Of a DNA stretch of 64,000 nt, positions 49,918 through 58,082 are shown piece by piece. Position 1 is the first letter of the stretch, and every line of letters begins with the position of its first letter. Location of the stretch: positions 1 to 64,000 of the forward strand of contig JACKPV010000041.1 of assembly GCA_024233305.1 (NCBI GenBank), read 5' to 3'. The notes beneath the pieces are model-generated. The model was given only the letters and a program-made list of their open reading frames with translations, ran no database searches and was not told the DNA's origin. The position numbers and the translations under genes are program-made. This DNA comes from Verrucomicrobiales bacterium. Its GTDB lineage: Bacteria > Verrucomicrobiota > Verrucomicrobiia > Limisphaerales > J093.

Positions 49918-52900
49918 TCAGCCGGACGAAGCGGCGGGCTGGGGTTCGTCGTGTTCCTCGCTTTCCAGGGTGATTTCGCGGCCGAAGCGGCGTTTCACCC
50001 AGGCCACGAGGTCCTCGATGATGAGGTAACCCGCGGGCACGAGGAGCAGGCTGGTAAAGGTGCAGTAGAGCACGCCGAAGCCGAGCGAGATCGCCATCGG
50101 GATGAGGAACTGCGCCTGCACGCTGCGTTCGAGAATCAGCGGCGTGAGGCCGGCGAACGTCGTCAGGGAGGTCAGCAGGATCGGCCGGAAACGGCTTCGT
50201 CCCGCATTGCGCACGGCCTCGCCCAGCGGCACGCCCGCGCGCCGCGCCGAGTTGATCGAGTCGACGAGCACGAGGGTGTCGTTCACCGCCACCCCGGCCA
50301 GCGCGACGAAGCCGAACATCGAAAGCACCGTGAGTTCCTTGCCCATCACCAAGTGCCCGACGATGGCGCCGAAGAAGCCGAAGGGGATGGCGGACATGAC
50401 GACGAACGGATGGATGTAGGACTTCAGCGGCACGGCGATCAGGGCGAAGATCAGGAACATCGCCATGACGAACCCGCGGCCGAGACTCGCCATCGTTTCG
50501 CTTTGTTCCCGCTGCTCGCCCTCGAAGCCGTAACGCAGGCCCGGATACTTGTCGCGCAACGCGGGCAGTTCGCCGCCGAGCAGGGAGGCCAGGATGTCGC
50601 TGGTGTTGTTCTTGCTCAGGTCGACATCGGCGGTGACGTTGATGGCCCGGCGACGGTCGACGCGGTTGATGCTGGCGTAGCCCTGCCCGGTGCTTGCGGT
50701 GGCGACGGAGGAGAAGGGCACTTCGGCGCCGTCCGGCAACCGGACCCGCATCGCTTCGAGGTTCGCCAGCGAGCGGCGCTCGTGTTCGGGATAACGGACC
50801 ATCACGCGAACGTCGTCGCGACCGCGCTGGATGCGCTGGGCCTCCTCGCCGTAAAAGGCCTGCCGCACCTGTCGGGCGAGGTCCTGCAAGGTGAGGCCCG
50901 CCGCTTCGGCCGAGGGTTTGATGTTGAGTTTGATCTCCTGTTTGCCCGAGCGGTAGGAGTCGGCGATGTCGAACACGCCCTCGTAGCGGGACAAGCCGGC
51001 CTTCAATTCCTCGGCCGCCATGCGCAACTGGGCCACGCTCGGGCCGGTCAGCTGGATGTTGATGGCGTCGCCAGTGGTGAACAGCGAGGCCATGAAGATG
51101 AGTTCGACCGCGCCCGGAATCTCGCCGGTGAGTTCGCGCCAGCGGGCCACGATCTCGCCCGAGGTGGCGCCGGTGCGTTCCTCGGAGGGCGCGAGCTGGA
51201 TGTGCACCTCGCCGACATTCGGCCGGGCGAACGATTTGGCATTGCCCCCGGCGTTGCGGCTCAGCGCGGTGCGGTAGGGTTGATCCCCGACGGAAGCGAG
51301 CGAGTTGTAGAAGATGCTGCCCCCGGACAGGGTGCGGGCTTCCGCGAATTCCGCCTGGAGCTGCTCCGCGGCGGCTTCGATGCGGGCCACCGCCTCCTCG
51401 ACGACCTCCGGCGGCGATCCCTCGGGCATGGTGACGAACGCCCCGATGTCATCGCCTTCGACCGGCGGGAAGAACTGGAACTTCACAAAGCCGCCGAGGA
51501 CCAGGCCCACCCCCACCATCAGGCTCGCCACCGCCACGGACAACACGATGTAGCGAAAGCGCAGACAGAGATCGAGGAACGGGCGGTACACATTCTCGAT
51601 GAAGCGTCCGAGGCCGGTGGCGAAGCCTTGTTGCAGCCGGCGGAACGGGTGGAAGCCGCCGGGCTTCACGGGCGGTTTCTTGCGGAAATGGCTCAAGTGA
51701 TTGGGCACGCAGAGCATCGATTCGACCAGCGAGAACAGCAGGGTGGGAATGACGATCAACGGGATGGCGCGCATCACCTTGCCGGTGTTCCCCTCGACCA
51801 TCAACAGCGGGCTGAACGCGGCGATCGTGGTGAGGATGGCGAAAATCACGGGCACCGTCATTTCGCGGGCGCCGTCGATGGCGGACTGCAAACCGGACTT
51901 GCCCGACTGGAAGTGGCTGTAGACGTTTTCGCCCACCACGATGGCGTCATCGACCACGATGCCCAGCACGAGCAGGAAGGCGAACAGCGAGATCATGTTC
52001 ACGGACACGTCGAGGCTGGGCATCAACCACAGCGTGCCGAGGAAGGAAACCGGAATCCCGACGCTGACCCAGAAGGCGAGTCGGAGGCGCAGGAACAGCG
52101 CGAGGATCAGAAACACGAGGACGAAGCCCACGCGGGCGTTGCGCAAGAGCAGGTCCATGCGGCTGCGGAGGTATTGGGCGTAATCGGCGTAGGTGGTCAG
52201 GGAGACGCCCTCGGGCATGCGGGGCCGGGCCCGCTCCACGTAGTCCCGCACGGCCTGGCTCACTTTGAGCGCGCTTTCCTCCCCGACACGGAAGACCAGC
52301 ACGACGACGGCGGGCTTGCCGTTGAAGCGCGCCTCGCGCACGTCCTCTTCGAAGCCGTCCACCACCGTGGCCACGTCGCCCAGCAGCAGCCGCGACCCGT
52401 TCGGCAACGTGCGCAGGGGGAGCTTCTCGAATTCCGGTGCCCGGTAGGCCTGCGCCTTGACCCGGAGCAAATACTCCCCACCCCCGGTCTTGATCGAGCC
52501 GCCGGGCAGATCGAGGGACGACGTCCGCACCGCGCGCGCCACCTCGTCGAAGGTCAGGCCGTAACGCCGCAGCGCCTGTTCGGAGACTTCGATGGAGATC
52601 TCGTACGGCCGCGCCACGACGAGTTGCACCTGGGAAATGCCGGGTTCGTTCGAGAGTTCGTCGCGCACCTGCTCGCCGATGCGTTTCAGCGTCAATTCAT
52701 CGGCGTCGCCCGAGATCGCCACGTTGATCACCTGCGTGCGCATGATCAACTCCTGCACGATGGGCTTCTCGGTTTCCTCGGGGAAGGTGTCGATGGCGTC
52801 CACGCGCGCCTTGACGTCGTCCAGCGCCTTGCGGTTGTCGGCGCCGGGCAGGAGTTCGACGGTGACGGTGCCGGCGCCTTCGTTGGCGGTCGACCGGATG

Positions 52901-53142
52901 CGCTTGATGCCTTCGAGCCCCTGGATCGCCTCCTCGACCCGCACACAGACCGCCTCCTCGACCTCCTCGGGTGACGCGCCACGGTAGGTGACACTCACGG
53001 TGATCATGTCCGAGGAAAACTCGGGGAAGATCTCCTTGCGGATGCCGCCGACGGCCAGCAGTCCGCCGACGATGATGACGAGCAGGAGGAGGTTCGCGGC
53101 GACGCCGTTGCGCGCGAACCAGGCGACGGGACCCTTGGTCAT
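49918..53142 (-). CDS. RND-family efflux pump, inner-membrane subunit
   Basis: A 1074-residue HAE1/AcrB-like transporter that exports drugs or other small molecules using the proton gradient. It begins AWFARNGVAANLLLLVIIVG (first membrane helix). It has the two large periplasmic loops, the membrane helix with proton-relay Asp pair (VLGIVVDDAIVVGENVYSHF, about residue 400) and a C-terminal half repeating the topology, FGFVALAGVAVNDTLVLVDS. Its start overlaps the stop of the membrane-fusion gene (ATGA). It is the last gene of the tetR-channel-adaptor-pump operon. Substrate specificity cannot be read from the sequence. Confidence 0.95.
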   Translation of the reverse strand: MTKGPVAWFARNGVAANLLLLVIIVGGLLAVGGIRKEIFPEFSSDMITVSVTYRGASPEEVEEAVCVRVEEAIQGLEGIKRIRSTANEGAGTVTVELLPGADNRKALDDVKARVDAIDTFPEETEKPIVQELIMRTQVINVAISGDADELTLKRIGEQVRDELSNEPGISQVQLVVARPYEISIEVSEQALRRYGLTFDEVARAVRTSSLDLPGGSIKTGGGEYLLRVKAQAYRAPEFEKLPLRTLPNGSRLLLGDVATVVDGFEEDVREARFNGKPAVVVLVFRVGEESALKVSQAVRDYVERARPRMPEGVSLTTYADYAQYLRSRMDLLLRNARVGFVLVFLILALFLRLRLAFWVSVGIPVSFLGTLWLMPSLDVSVNMISLFAFLLVLGIVVDDAIVVGENVYSHFQSGKSGLQSAIDGAREMTVPVIFAILTTIAAFSPLLMVEGNTGKVMRAIPLIVIPTLLFSLVESMLCVPNHLSHFRKKPPVKPGGFHPFRRLQQGFATGLGRFIENVYRPFLDLCLRFRYIVLSVAVASLMVGVGLVLGGFVKFQFFPPVEGDDIGAFVTMPEGSPPEVVEEAVARIEAAAEQLQAEFAEARTLSGGSIFYNSLASVGDQPYRTALSRNAGGNAKSFARPNVGEVHIQLAPSEERTGATSGEIVARWRELTGEIPGAVELIFMASLFTTGDAINIQLTGPSVAQLRMAAEELKAGLSRYEGVFDIADSYRSGKQEIKLNIKPSAEAAGLTLQDLARQVRQAFYGEEAQRIQRGRDDVRVMVRYPEHERRSLANLEAMRVRLPDGAEVPFSSVATASTGQGYASINRVDRRRAINVTADVDLSKNNTSDILASLLGGELPALRDKYPGLRYGFEGEQREQSETMASLGRGFVMAMFLIFALIAVPLKSYIHPFVVMSAIPFGFFGAIVGHLVMGKELTVLSMFGFVALAGVAVNDTLVLVDSINSARRAGVPLGEAVRNAGRSRFRPILLTSLTTFAGLTPLILERSVQAQFLIPMAISLGFGVLYCTFTSLLLVPAGYLIIEDLVAWVKRRFGREITLESEEHDEPQPAASSG

Positions 53143-54365
53143 GGCCGGTTCTCCTGGGCGAGTTGCGGCTCGGGAGCGGCGGCGGCCGGCGCGGGTTCAT
53201 CGTCGATCACCCGCACCTGCATGCCCTGGGTGATCACTTCGAGCGGCGACCCGCAGACGCGGTCGCCGGTTTGCATTCCGCCGCGGAACACGACGTAGTC
53301 CGGCTCGAGCCGCAGCACTTCGATGTGGCGAAAGCGCATCCGGGTTTCCGCGTCGACCACCAGCAGGGTGTCCGGCATGCGGAACGCCGCGCGGGGGGCG
53401 ACGTAGACGTTCTCGGCCCGGACGCCCTGGATTTCCGCATCCACGAACAGGCCCACGGCGAGCGGCGGCTGCTTCCAGTCGACGCTGCGCGCGTAGGGAT
53501 CATCCACGCGGGCGACGGCGGTGATCATGCGGGTGCGGGTGTCGATCTCGCCCTCGGTGCGGACGATGCGTCCGGGCCATTCGTGCACCTGCTGTCCGAT
53601 GCTGGCGGAAAGGCGAACCGCGGCGCCGGGACCGGCATCATTGGCGGGCAGGCCGTCGTAACGGACGGGCAGATCGAGGTAACCGACCTCGTCGAGGGCG
53701 AGCGGCAGGCGGACCTCGGCGTAATCGACGGCGTAGATGCGGGCGAGGAGTTCGCCACGATTGACGTACTGGCCGATGTCGGCCTGTTTGCGGCGGATGC
53801 ACCCGGCGAAGGGCGCCTTGACCTGGCAGCGTTCGAGGTCGCGTTCGGCGATCTGCCGGCTGGCCCGCGCGGACTCGACGATGGCGGCGGCCTCGGCGAG
53901 CTGCGGTTCACGGAGCAGCAGCGGGCTGGGTTCGCCCTGGCCGAGGCGTTTCCATTCGTCGCGGGCGATGTCGGCCTCGGCCTGTTCGCGCTGCAACCGG
54001 GTTTGCGCCTCGGCCAGGGCGGCGCGGGCGCGGGTGACCGCGAGTTCGTAGTCGCGGGCGTCGATGGCCAGCAGGACTTCGCCGGCGGCAAAGAAGCCGC
54101 CCTGGGTGAAGGCGGGCGCGATGGTGACAATGCGGCCGGGCACTTCGGCGATGAGGTTGATCTCGGTGCGCGGCGACACAGTGCCCTGGGTGCGCACACG
54201 AAACTGGTGGTTGGTCGGCGTGATCTCGAGGGCGCGGACGAGCGGCAGGACGATCTCCCGCGGCGCGGGTTTGACCTCGGGCTTGAGTTTGATCATGGCC
54301 ACCAGCGCCACGGCTCCCACGCCGATGATGGCGACCGGCAAGAGTCTTCGGACAACGGTTTTCAT
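53139..54365 (-). CDS. RND efflux periplasmic adaptor (membrane fusion protein)
   Basis: A 408-residue HlyD/AcrA-type adaptor that joins the inner-membrane pump to the outer-membrane channel. An N-terminal membrane anchor (LLPVAIIGVGAVALVAMIKL) precedes the lipoyl-like half-motif INLIAEVPGRIVTIAPAFTQ, a helical hairpin with heavy Ala/Glu/Arg content (about residues 110-180), the second lipoyl half VKAPFAGCIRRKQADIGQYV and beta-barrel strands. It starts 1 bp after the channel gene stop and overlaps the pump gene, so stoichiometric translation is likely. Confidence 0.93.
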   Translation of the reverse strand: MKTVVRRLLPVAIIGVGAVALVAMIKLKPEVKPAPREIVLPLVRALEITPTNHQFRVRTQGTVSPRTEINLIAEVPGRIVTIAPAFTQGGFFAAGEVLLAIDARDYELAVTRARAALAEAQTRLQREQAEADIARDEWKRLGQGEPSPLLLREPQLAEAAAIVESARASRQIAERDLERCQVKAPFAGCIRRKQADIGQYVNRGELLARIYAVDYAEVRLPLALDEVGYLDLPVRYDGLPANDAGPGAAVRLSASIGQQVHEWPGRIVRTEGEIDTRTRMITAVARVDDPYARSVDWKQPPLAVGLFVDAEIQGVRAENVYVAPRAAFRMPDTLLVVDAETRMRFRHIEVLRLEPDYVVFRGGMQTGDRVCGSPLEVITQGMQVRVIDDEPAPAAAAPEPQLAQENRP

Positions 54366-54366
54366 C

Positions 54367-55803
54367 TCATTCTTCGGGGTCGGCCAGGCGGGCGAGCTGC
54401 GGCGTTTCCGCGGGGAAACCGCCGCCCAGGGCCAGGTGCAGATCGATGCGGTTTTCGAGGCGCTGCCGCCGGATGGTGATCAGTTCGGCCTCCGTGTTGT
54501 AGGCGTTCCGCTGGGTTTCGGTGAGGGTGATGAACTCGATGAGGCCCGCGAAGTAGCGTTCCTCGGCGAGCCGCTGCGCCTCGGCGGACTGGGCCGTGGC
54601 ATCGGCCAGATCGGCTTCGCGGCGGCGCAACTGGGCTTCCGAATCGAGCGCGACCTCGACTTCGCCGAACGCGCGCAGGACGGTCGAGTGATAGCCCTCG
54701 AGGGCTTCCCGGGCGCGGGCCTCGTTGAGTTTCACATTCGCCCGCAAGCGTCCACCCTGGAACAGCGGCTGGGCAAAATTGCCGGCCAGACTCCACACGC
54801 TGAAGTTGTTGTCGAGCAGGTCCTCAAGTTCGCTGCTGGTGCGTCCCGCGCCGGCGGTGAGGCTGATGCGCGGCAGCAGGGCGCGTTTCGCCTCCTTGAC
54901 CCGGGCGATGTTCGCGGCCAGCCGGCGCTCGGCCGCAGCCAGGTCGGGACGCCGTTCGAGCAGTTCGCTGGGCAGGCCCGCGGGCACCGCATCCGGGATT
55001 GCCGGCAGCGCGGCGTCACCGGTGATGGCGCCTTGCGGATAGCGGCCCAACAGGACTTCGAGCTGCCGGCGCGCGGTCTGGAGTTCGCGTTCGCGCAAGG
55101 CCACCAACGCCCGCGCCACCGAGGCGTTGTTCAGCGCCAGGCGATAGTCGAGCGCACCGCGCAAACCCCGCCGGTAACGCTCCCCCACCTGCGCCGCCGT
55201 AATCGTAAAGCTCTCCGCCGTCGCCCGCGCCAGGCGCAGCTGTTGTTCCGCCGCCACCAGGCCGACCCAGCCCCGGCACGTTTGCGCTGCCAGGGACTGA
55301 ACGGCGCCCCGGAAATCCGCCTCCGAGGCCTGCACATCCGCCAGCGCCGCGCTCTGGGAGGCCCGGATGCGGCCCCAAACATCGAGTTCCCAGCTCAGGT
55401 TGAAGCTGCCGGCGAAGCTCGTGAAGCGCGTCTGCAACGGCTGGTTCTCCCGCCCGGGAATCGGCAGACCCACGAACACCTGCTGCTGGCGCGCGGCATC
55501 GAAGCCGAACCCAACCTGCGGGTAGGCATCCGCGCCGAAGATCCGCGCCTGGGCCGCGGCCGCATCGATGCGGGCCAGGGCCTGGCGCAGGTCGTGATTG
55601 CCCTGTAACGCCTCATCCACCGCGGCGACCAGACCGGTGCTGCCGAGCTGCGACCACCAGGCTTCGACCGGCGGCGCATTGGTGTCGGCGTCCGCTGACC
55701 AGACCGCCGGTTGCGGCAGATCGTCCACCGCCGTTCTTTCGGGCGCGGTGGCGCAGGCGGTGAGCAACAGCAGCGGGAGAATCCAGGGGAGGGTCGGTTT
55801 CAT
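54367..55803 (-). CDS. Outer-membrane efflux lipoprotein (TolC/NodT type)
   Basis: A 478-residue channel of the OprM/NodT family. The start MKPTLPWILPLLLLTACATA is a lipoprotein signal with the lipobox LLTAC, so the mature protein is acylated. Two outer-membrane-efflux repeats are visible, with SFNLSWELDVWGRIRASQSA, then AIPDAVPAGLPSELLERRPD and the C-terminal FGEVEVALDSEAQLRRREAD, all usual in the family. It overlaps tetR at its 5' end (ATGA) and is followed by the adaptor gene. Confidence 0.93.
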   Translation of the reverse strand: MKPTLPWILPLLLLTACATAPERTAVDDLPQPAVWSADADTNAPPVEAWWSQLGSTGLVAAVDEALQGNHDLRQALARIDAAAAQARIFGADAYPQVGFGFDAARQQQVFVGLPIPGRENQPLQTRFTSFAGSFNLSWELDVWGRIRASQSAALADVQASEADFRGAVQSLAAQTCRGWVGLVAAEQQLRLARATAESFTITAAQVGERYRRGLRGALDYRLALNNASVARALVALRERELQTARRQLEVLLGRYPQGAITGDAALPAIPDAVPAGLPSELLERRPDLAAAERRLAANIARVKEAKRALLPRISLTAGAGRTSSELEDLLDNNFSVWSLAGNFAQPLFQGGRLRANVKLNEARAREALEGYHSTVLRAFGEVEVALDSEAQLRRREADLADATAQSAEAQRLAEERYFAGLIEFITLTETQRNAYNTEAELITIRRQRLENRIDLHLALGGGFPAETPQLARLADPEE

Positions 55804-56465
55804 CGTCGCGTTTCCTTCAGCGTCGCGGCGGGCGCCCGCAGACCCGCGGCCGCATAGCGGACCAGATGTTCCAGCGCCGCGTCCACGTCCGCGGGATCGC
55901 ACATGCCGTGCGAGACCTTCTTGAAGCCCGGCGGGTCCAGCAGGAGGTGGGCGGCGGCGCCCACGGTGAAGAAGATCCGCCACATCAACTCCGGTTCGGG
56001 GACCTCGGGAATCGCCCGGTGGAACGCCGCGGCGAAGCGTTTCACCACCCCGCCGAACTGACGCTTCATCATGTGTTCGAGGGCGTCCGAGGGTTCGGCC
56101 ACCAGCCGTCCGTAAAGCCGCGTCATCTTCGCCCGGCGCGGCGCCTCGGCCCGGGCGTGCCGGATCATGGGGGCGAGAAAGGCCTCGAGCAGGGCTTCGA
56201 GCGGAAGCGGACCCGCGGGATGCGCGGACTCGATGGCATGGAGCAGCTCGAGACGTTCCGCGTTCACGGGCCCGACACAGCGGGTGAACACCGCCTCGAC
56301 CAACGCCTCCTTCGAACCGAAGTGATAGTGGACGGCCGCCAGATTGACGTCCGCCGCGGCCACGATCTGCCGGATGGACGCCTTCTCGAAACCGACCTCG
56401 GCGAAGATGGCCTCGGCGGCGTCCAGAATGGCCTCCTTGGTGTCGGTGACCGTGGTCGCGCTCAT
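55800..56465 (-). CDS. TetR-family regulator of the efflux operon
   Basis: A 221-residue repressor. The N-terminal helix-turn-helix (FEKASIRQIVAAADVNLAAV then HYHFGSKEALVEAVF) is followed by a ligand-binding helical domain containing FFTVGAAAHLLLDPP. It is the first gene of the operon and is coupled by ATGA to the channel gene, so it very probably represses its own promoter, released when a pump substrate binds. The ATG at 56465 is preferred, since the frame's earlier start at 56525 would overlap the promoter and operator. Confidence 0.92.
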   Translation of the reverse strand: MSATTVTDTKEAILDAAEAIFAEVGFEKASIRQIVAAADVNLAAVHYHFGSKEALVEAVFTRCVGPVNAERLELLHAIESAHPAGPLPLEALLEAFLAPMIRHARAEAPRRAKMTRLYGRLVAEPSDALEHMMKRQFGGVVKRFAAAFHRAIPEVPEPELMWRIFFTVGAAAHLLLDPPGFKKVSHGMCDPADVDAALEHLVRYAAAGLRAPAATLKETRR

Positions 56466-56476
56466 GAGTAATACGC

Positions 56477-56525
56477 TCGTTTGAAACGAACGTTTGAACT
56501 CTATGCAGACTGCCCGATCTGTCAA
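56477..56525 (-). promoter_or_regulatory. Promoter and TetR-type operator of the efflux operon
   Basis: On the minus strand TTGACA (56525-56520) and TAGAGT (56503-56498) are separated by 16 bases. Just downstream lies the palindrome TCGTTTGAAACGA (56477-56489) with a second copy of CGTTTGAA at 56491-56498, touching the -10 box. A repressor bound there would block transcription of tetR and the pump. Confidence 0.6.
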
Positions 56526-56601
56526 ATCCGAGGTCGGGTTTTCTTTCTCCGCGAGGCCGGAGCCCGGCGAGCGTCGGGGAAACCGGCTCCATCGCGTCGC
56601 C

Positions 56602-56772
56602 GTCGACGTGCAGTCGGCGCATGATCCAGCTGGGATGGGGCTGCCTGCCGCCGGGCGCGATGATTCACCAAAACGTGACTGGCAGTCGGAAACGGCGAGA
56701 CCGCGTAAGCCCTTGGATTTCAGCGCCGACTACACGTCGGCGGCTACCGCGTGTTGAATTGATACGGCTCAG
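56602..56772. repeat. 171-bp dispersed repeat, copy 2
   Basis: Same length as copy 1 and alignable without gaps at 77% identity. Arms GTCGACGTGCAGTCGGCGC (56602-56620) and 56724-56742 are the inverse pair. Its right end covers the stop codon (56769-56771) of the cation transporter gene. Confidence 0.8.
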
Positions 56773-57737
56773 GGCGTGCTTTCCGTCGGGTCGACAGCGG
56801 GATCGGCGGGTCTGGATCCGTCGGGGGAGACGGGGGGTTCCGGGCGATGATGCGGCTCGATGTGGACGAGCACATCGGCGACCTCGGGGAGGTTCTCCCG
56901 GATGCGATCCTTCACCGCGTGGGCGATTTCGTGGGCGCGGGCGACAGTGAGGCCGGGATCGACTTCGAGGTGAAGATCGACGAACAGCTGCACGCCCATC
57001 TTTCGCGCGAGGCACTTTTCGACAGCGCAGACCGCCCGGTGGTCGGCCGCGAGTTCGCGGATGCGCTCATGCAATTCCTCGGTGGGCGCCGCGTCCATCA
57101 GTTCGCGCAGGGCGGGCCGGAGCAGGCGAGTGCCGTTCCAGGCGATGATGCCGGCGGCCAGGATGGCGGCGACATCGTCCGCCCCGGCCCAGCGGGGTCC
57201 GCCGATCAAGGCCACGGCGATTCCGATGGCCGCCGCCAGCGAGGTGATGGCATCGCTGCGATGATGCCAGGCGTCGCTGCGGACGGCGCTGCTTTCCATC
57301 GCGGTGCCCTCCTTCCAGGCGAACCGGAACAGCGCCTCCTTGGTGAGGATCACGCCGAAGAGCACCCAGAGTGTGAACGGTTCGGGCGAATGGTGCCGGG
57401 CGAACAGGGCGCCGGCCGATTTGACCGCGATCCCGACGGCGGCGAACAGGAGCAGCATCGCCACTGCCGCGGCGGCCAGAGGTTCCGCCTTGCCGTGACC
57501 GTAGGGATGGTCGGCATCGGGTGGGGCCGAGGCCACGGACAACCCGCGCCAGACAATGAGTGAACTGAAGAGGTCGGCGATGGACTCGACGGCGTCGCCG
57601 ATCAGGGCATTCGAATGGCCCAGGATGCCGGCGGCCAGCTTCGCGCTGGCCAGCGTCAGGTTCACGGCCATTGCGATGACCGTTACCCGGAGGCCGCGTT
57701 TCAGGCGGGCGCGGCGGACTGGCGGGACGGAGTTCAC
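56769..57737 (-). CDS. Cation diffusion facilitator (CDF) transporter
   Basis: A 322-residue metal exporter of the CDF family (zinc, iron, manganese or cobalt by proton exchange). It has six expected membrane segments, from VTVIAMAVNLTLASAKLAAG onward. Transmembrane metal-site residues are ESIAD in the second helix (Glu where His or Asp is usual) and HHRSD in the fifth, and HPYGHGKAE is the loop signature. A cytoplasmic C-terminal domain follows, LFVDLHLEVDPGLTVARAHE, ending in a histidine-rich HIEPHHRPEP. It starts with GTG at 57737. The unusual Glu makes the metal hard to predict. Confidence 0.92.
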   Translation of the reverse strand: MNSVPPVRRARLKRGLRVTVIAMAVNLTLASAKLAAGILGHSNALIGDAVESIADLFSSLIVWRGLSVASAPPDADHPYGHGKAEPLAAAAVAMLLLFAAVGIAVKSAGALFARHHSPEPFTLWVLFGVILTKEALFRFAWKEGTAMESSAVRSDAWHHRSDAITSLAAAIGIAVALIGGPRWAGADDVAAILAAGIIAWNGTRLLRPALRELMDAAPTEELHERIRELAADHRAVCAVEKCLARKMGVQLFVDLHLEVDPGLTVARAHEIAHAVKDRIRENLPEVADVLVHIEPHHRPEPPVSPDGSRPADPAVDPTESTP

Positions 57738-58082
57738 GGGCTGATGCCAGCGCGGTCACCGTCGATTGAGGATCGGCGTCCGCCCGGTCGATGACTCTTG
57801 CGCATGGTCCGTTTCTCCTCCGGCGGACCCCTGGGCGCCGGGCGGTGTGCAGTGCCCGCGGCCGGCGCGGGTCACGGGTTTCGTCCGAAGTGTCTCAGCC
57901 GTAACCATGCAATTGGATTCACCACGGATGGGCACTGATATTGAGGGAAGCCAGAATCGCTCGCCCTGGTTTCGGACTCACCATCCAGTGAGTCTTCTCG
58001 CCCTCTCCGCGAAAGCGGCAGCGCCGCGCCCCGTCCGTGGCATCCGGGCCCATCCGCGGTCCATCGACGGAATCGATACGGC
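57738..58082. other. Intergenic stretch with a degenerate inverted repeat
   Basis: No gene is supported. CCACGGATGGGCACTGAT (57922-57939) and an imperfect inverse at 58042-58059 (about 13 of 17 positions) enclose about 100 bp. The 17-base motif GAATCGATACGGCTCAG follows at 58070-58086, spanning the stop codon of glnS. Confidence 0.5.

Noticed and set aside
49879..52974. Plus-strand open frame opposite the RND pump
   Set aside because: It is His/Arg/Asp-rich and lacks motifs. The minus strand encodes a complete RND transporter.
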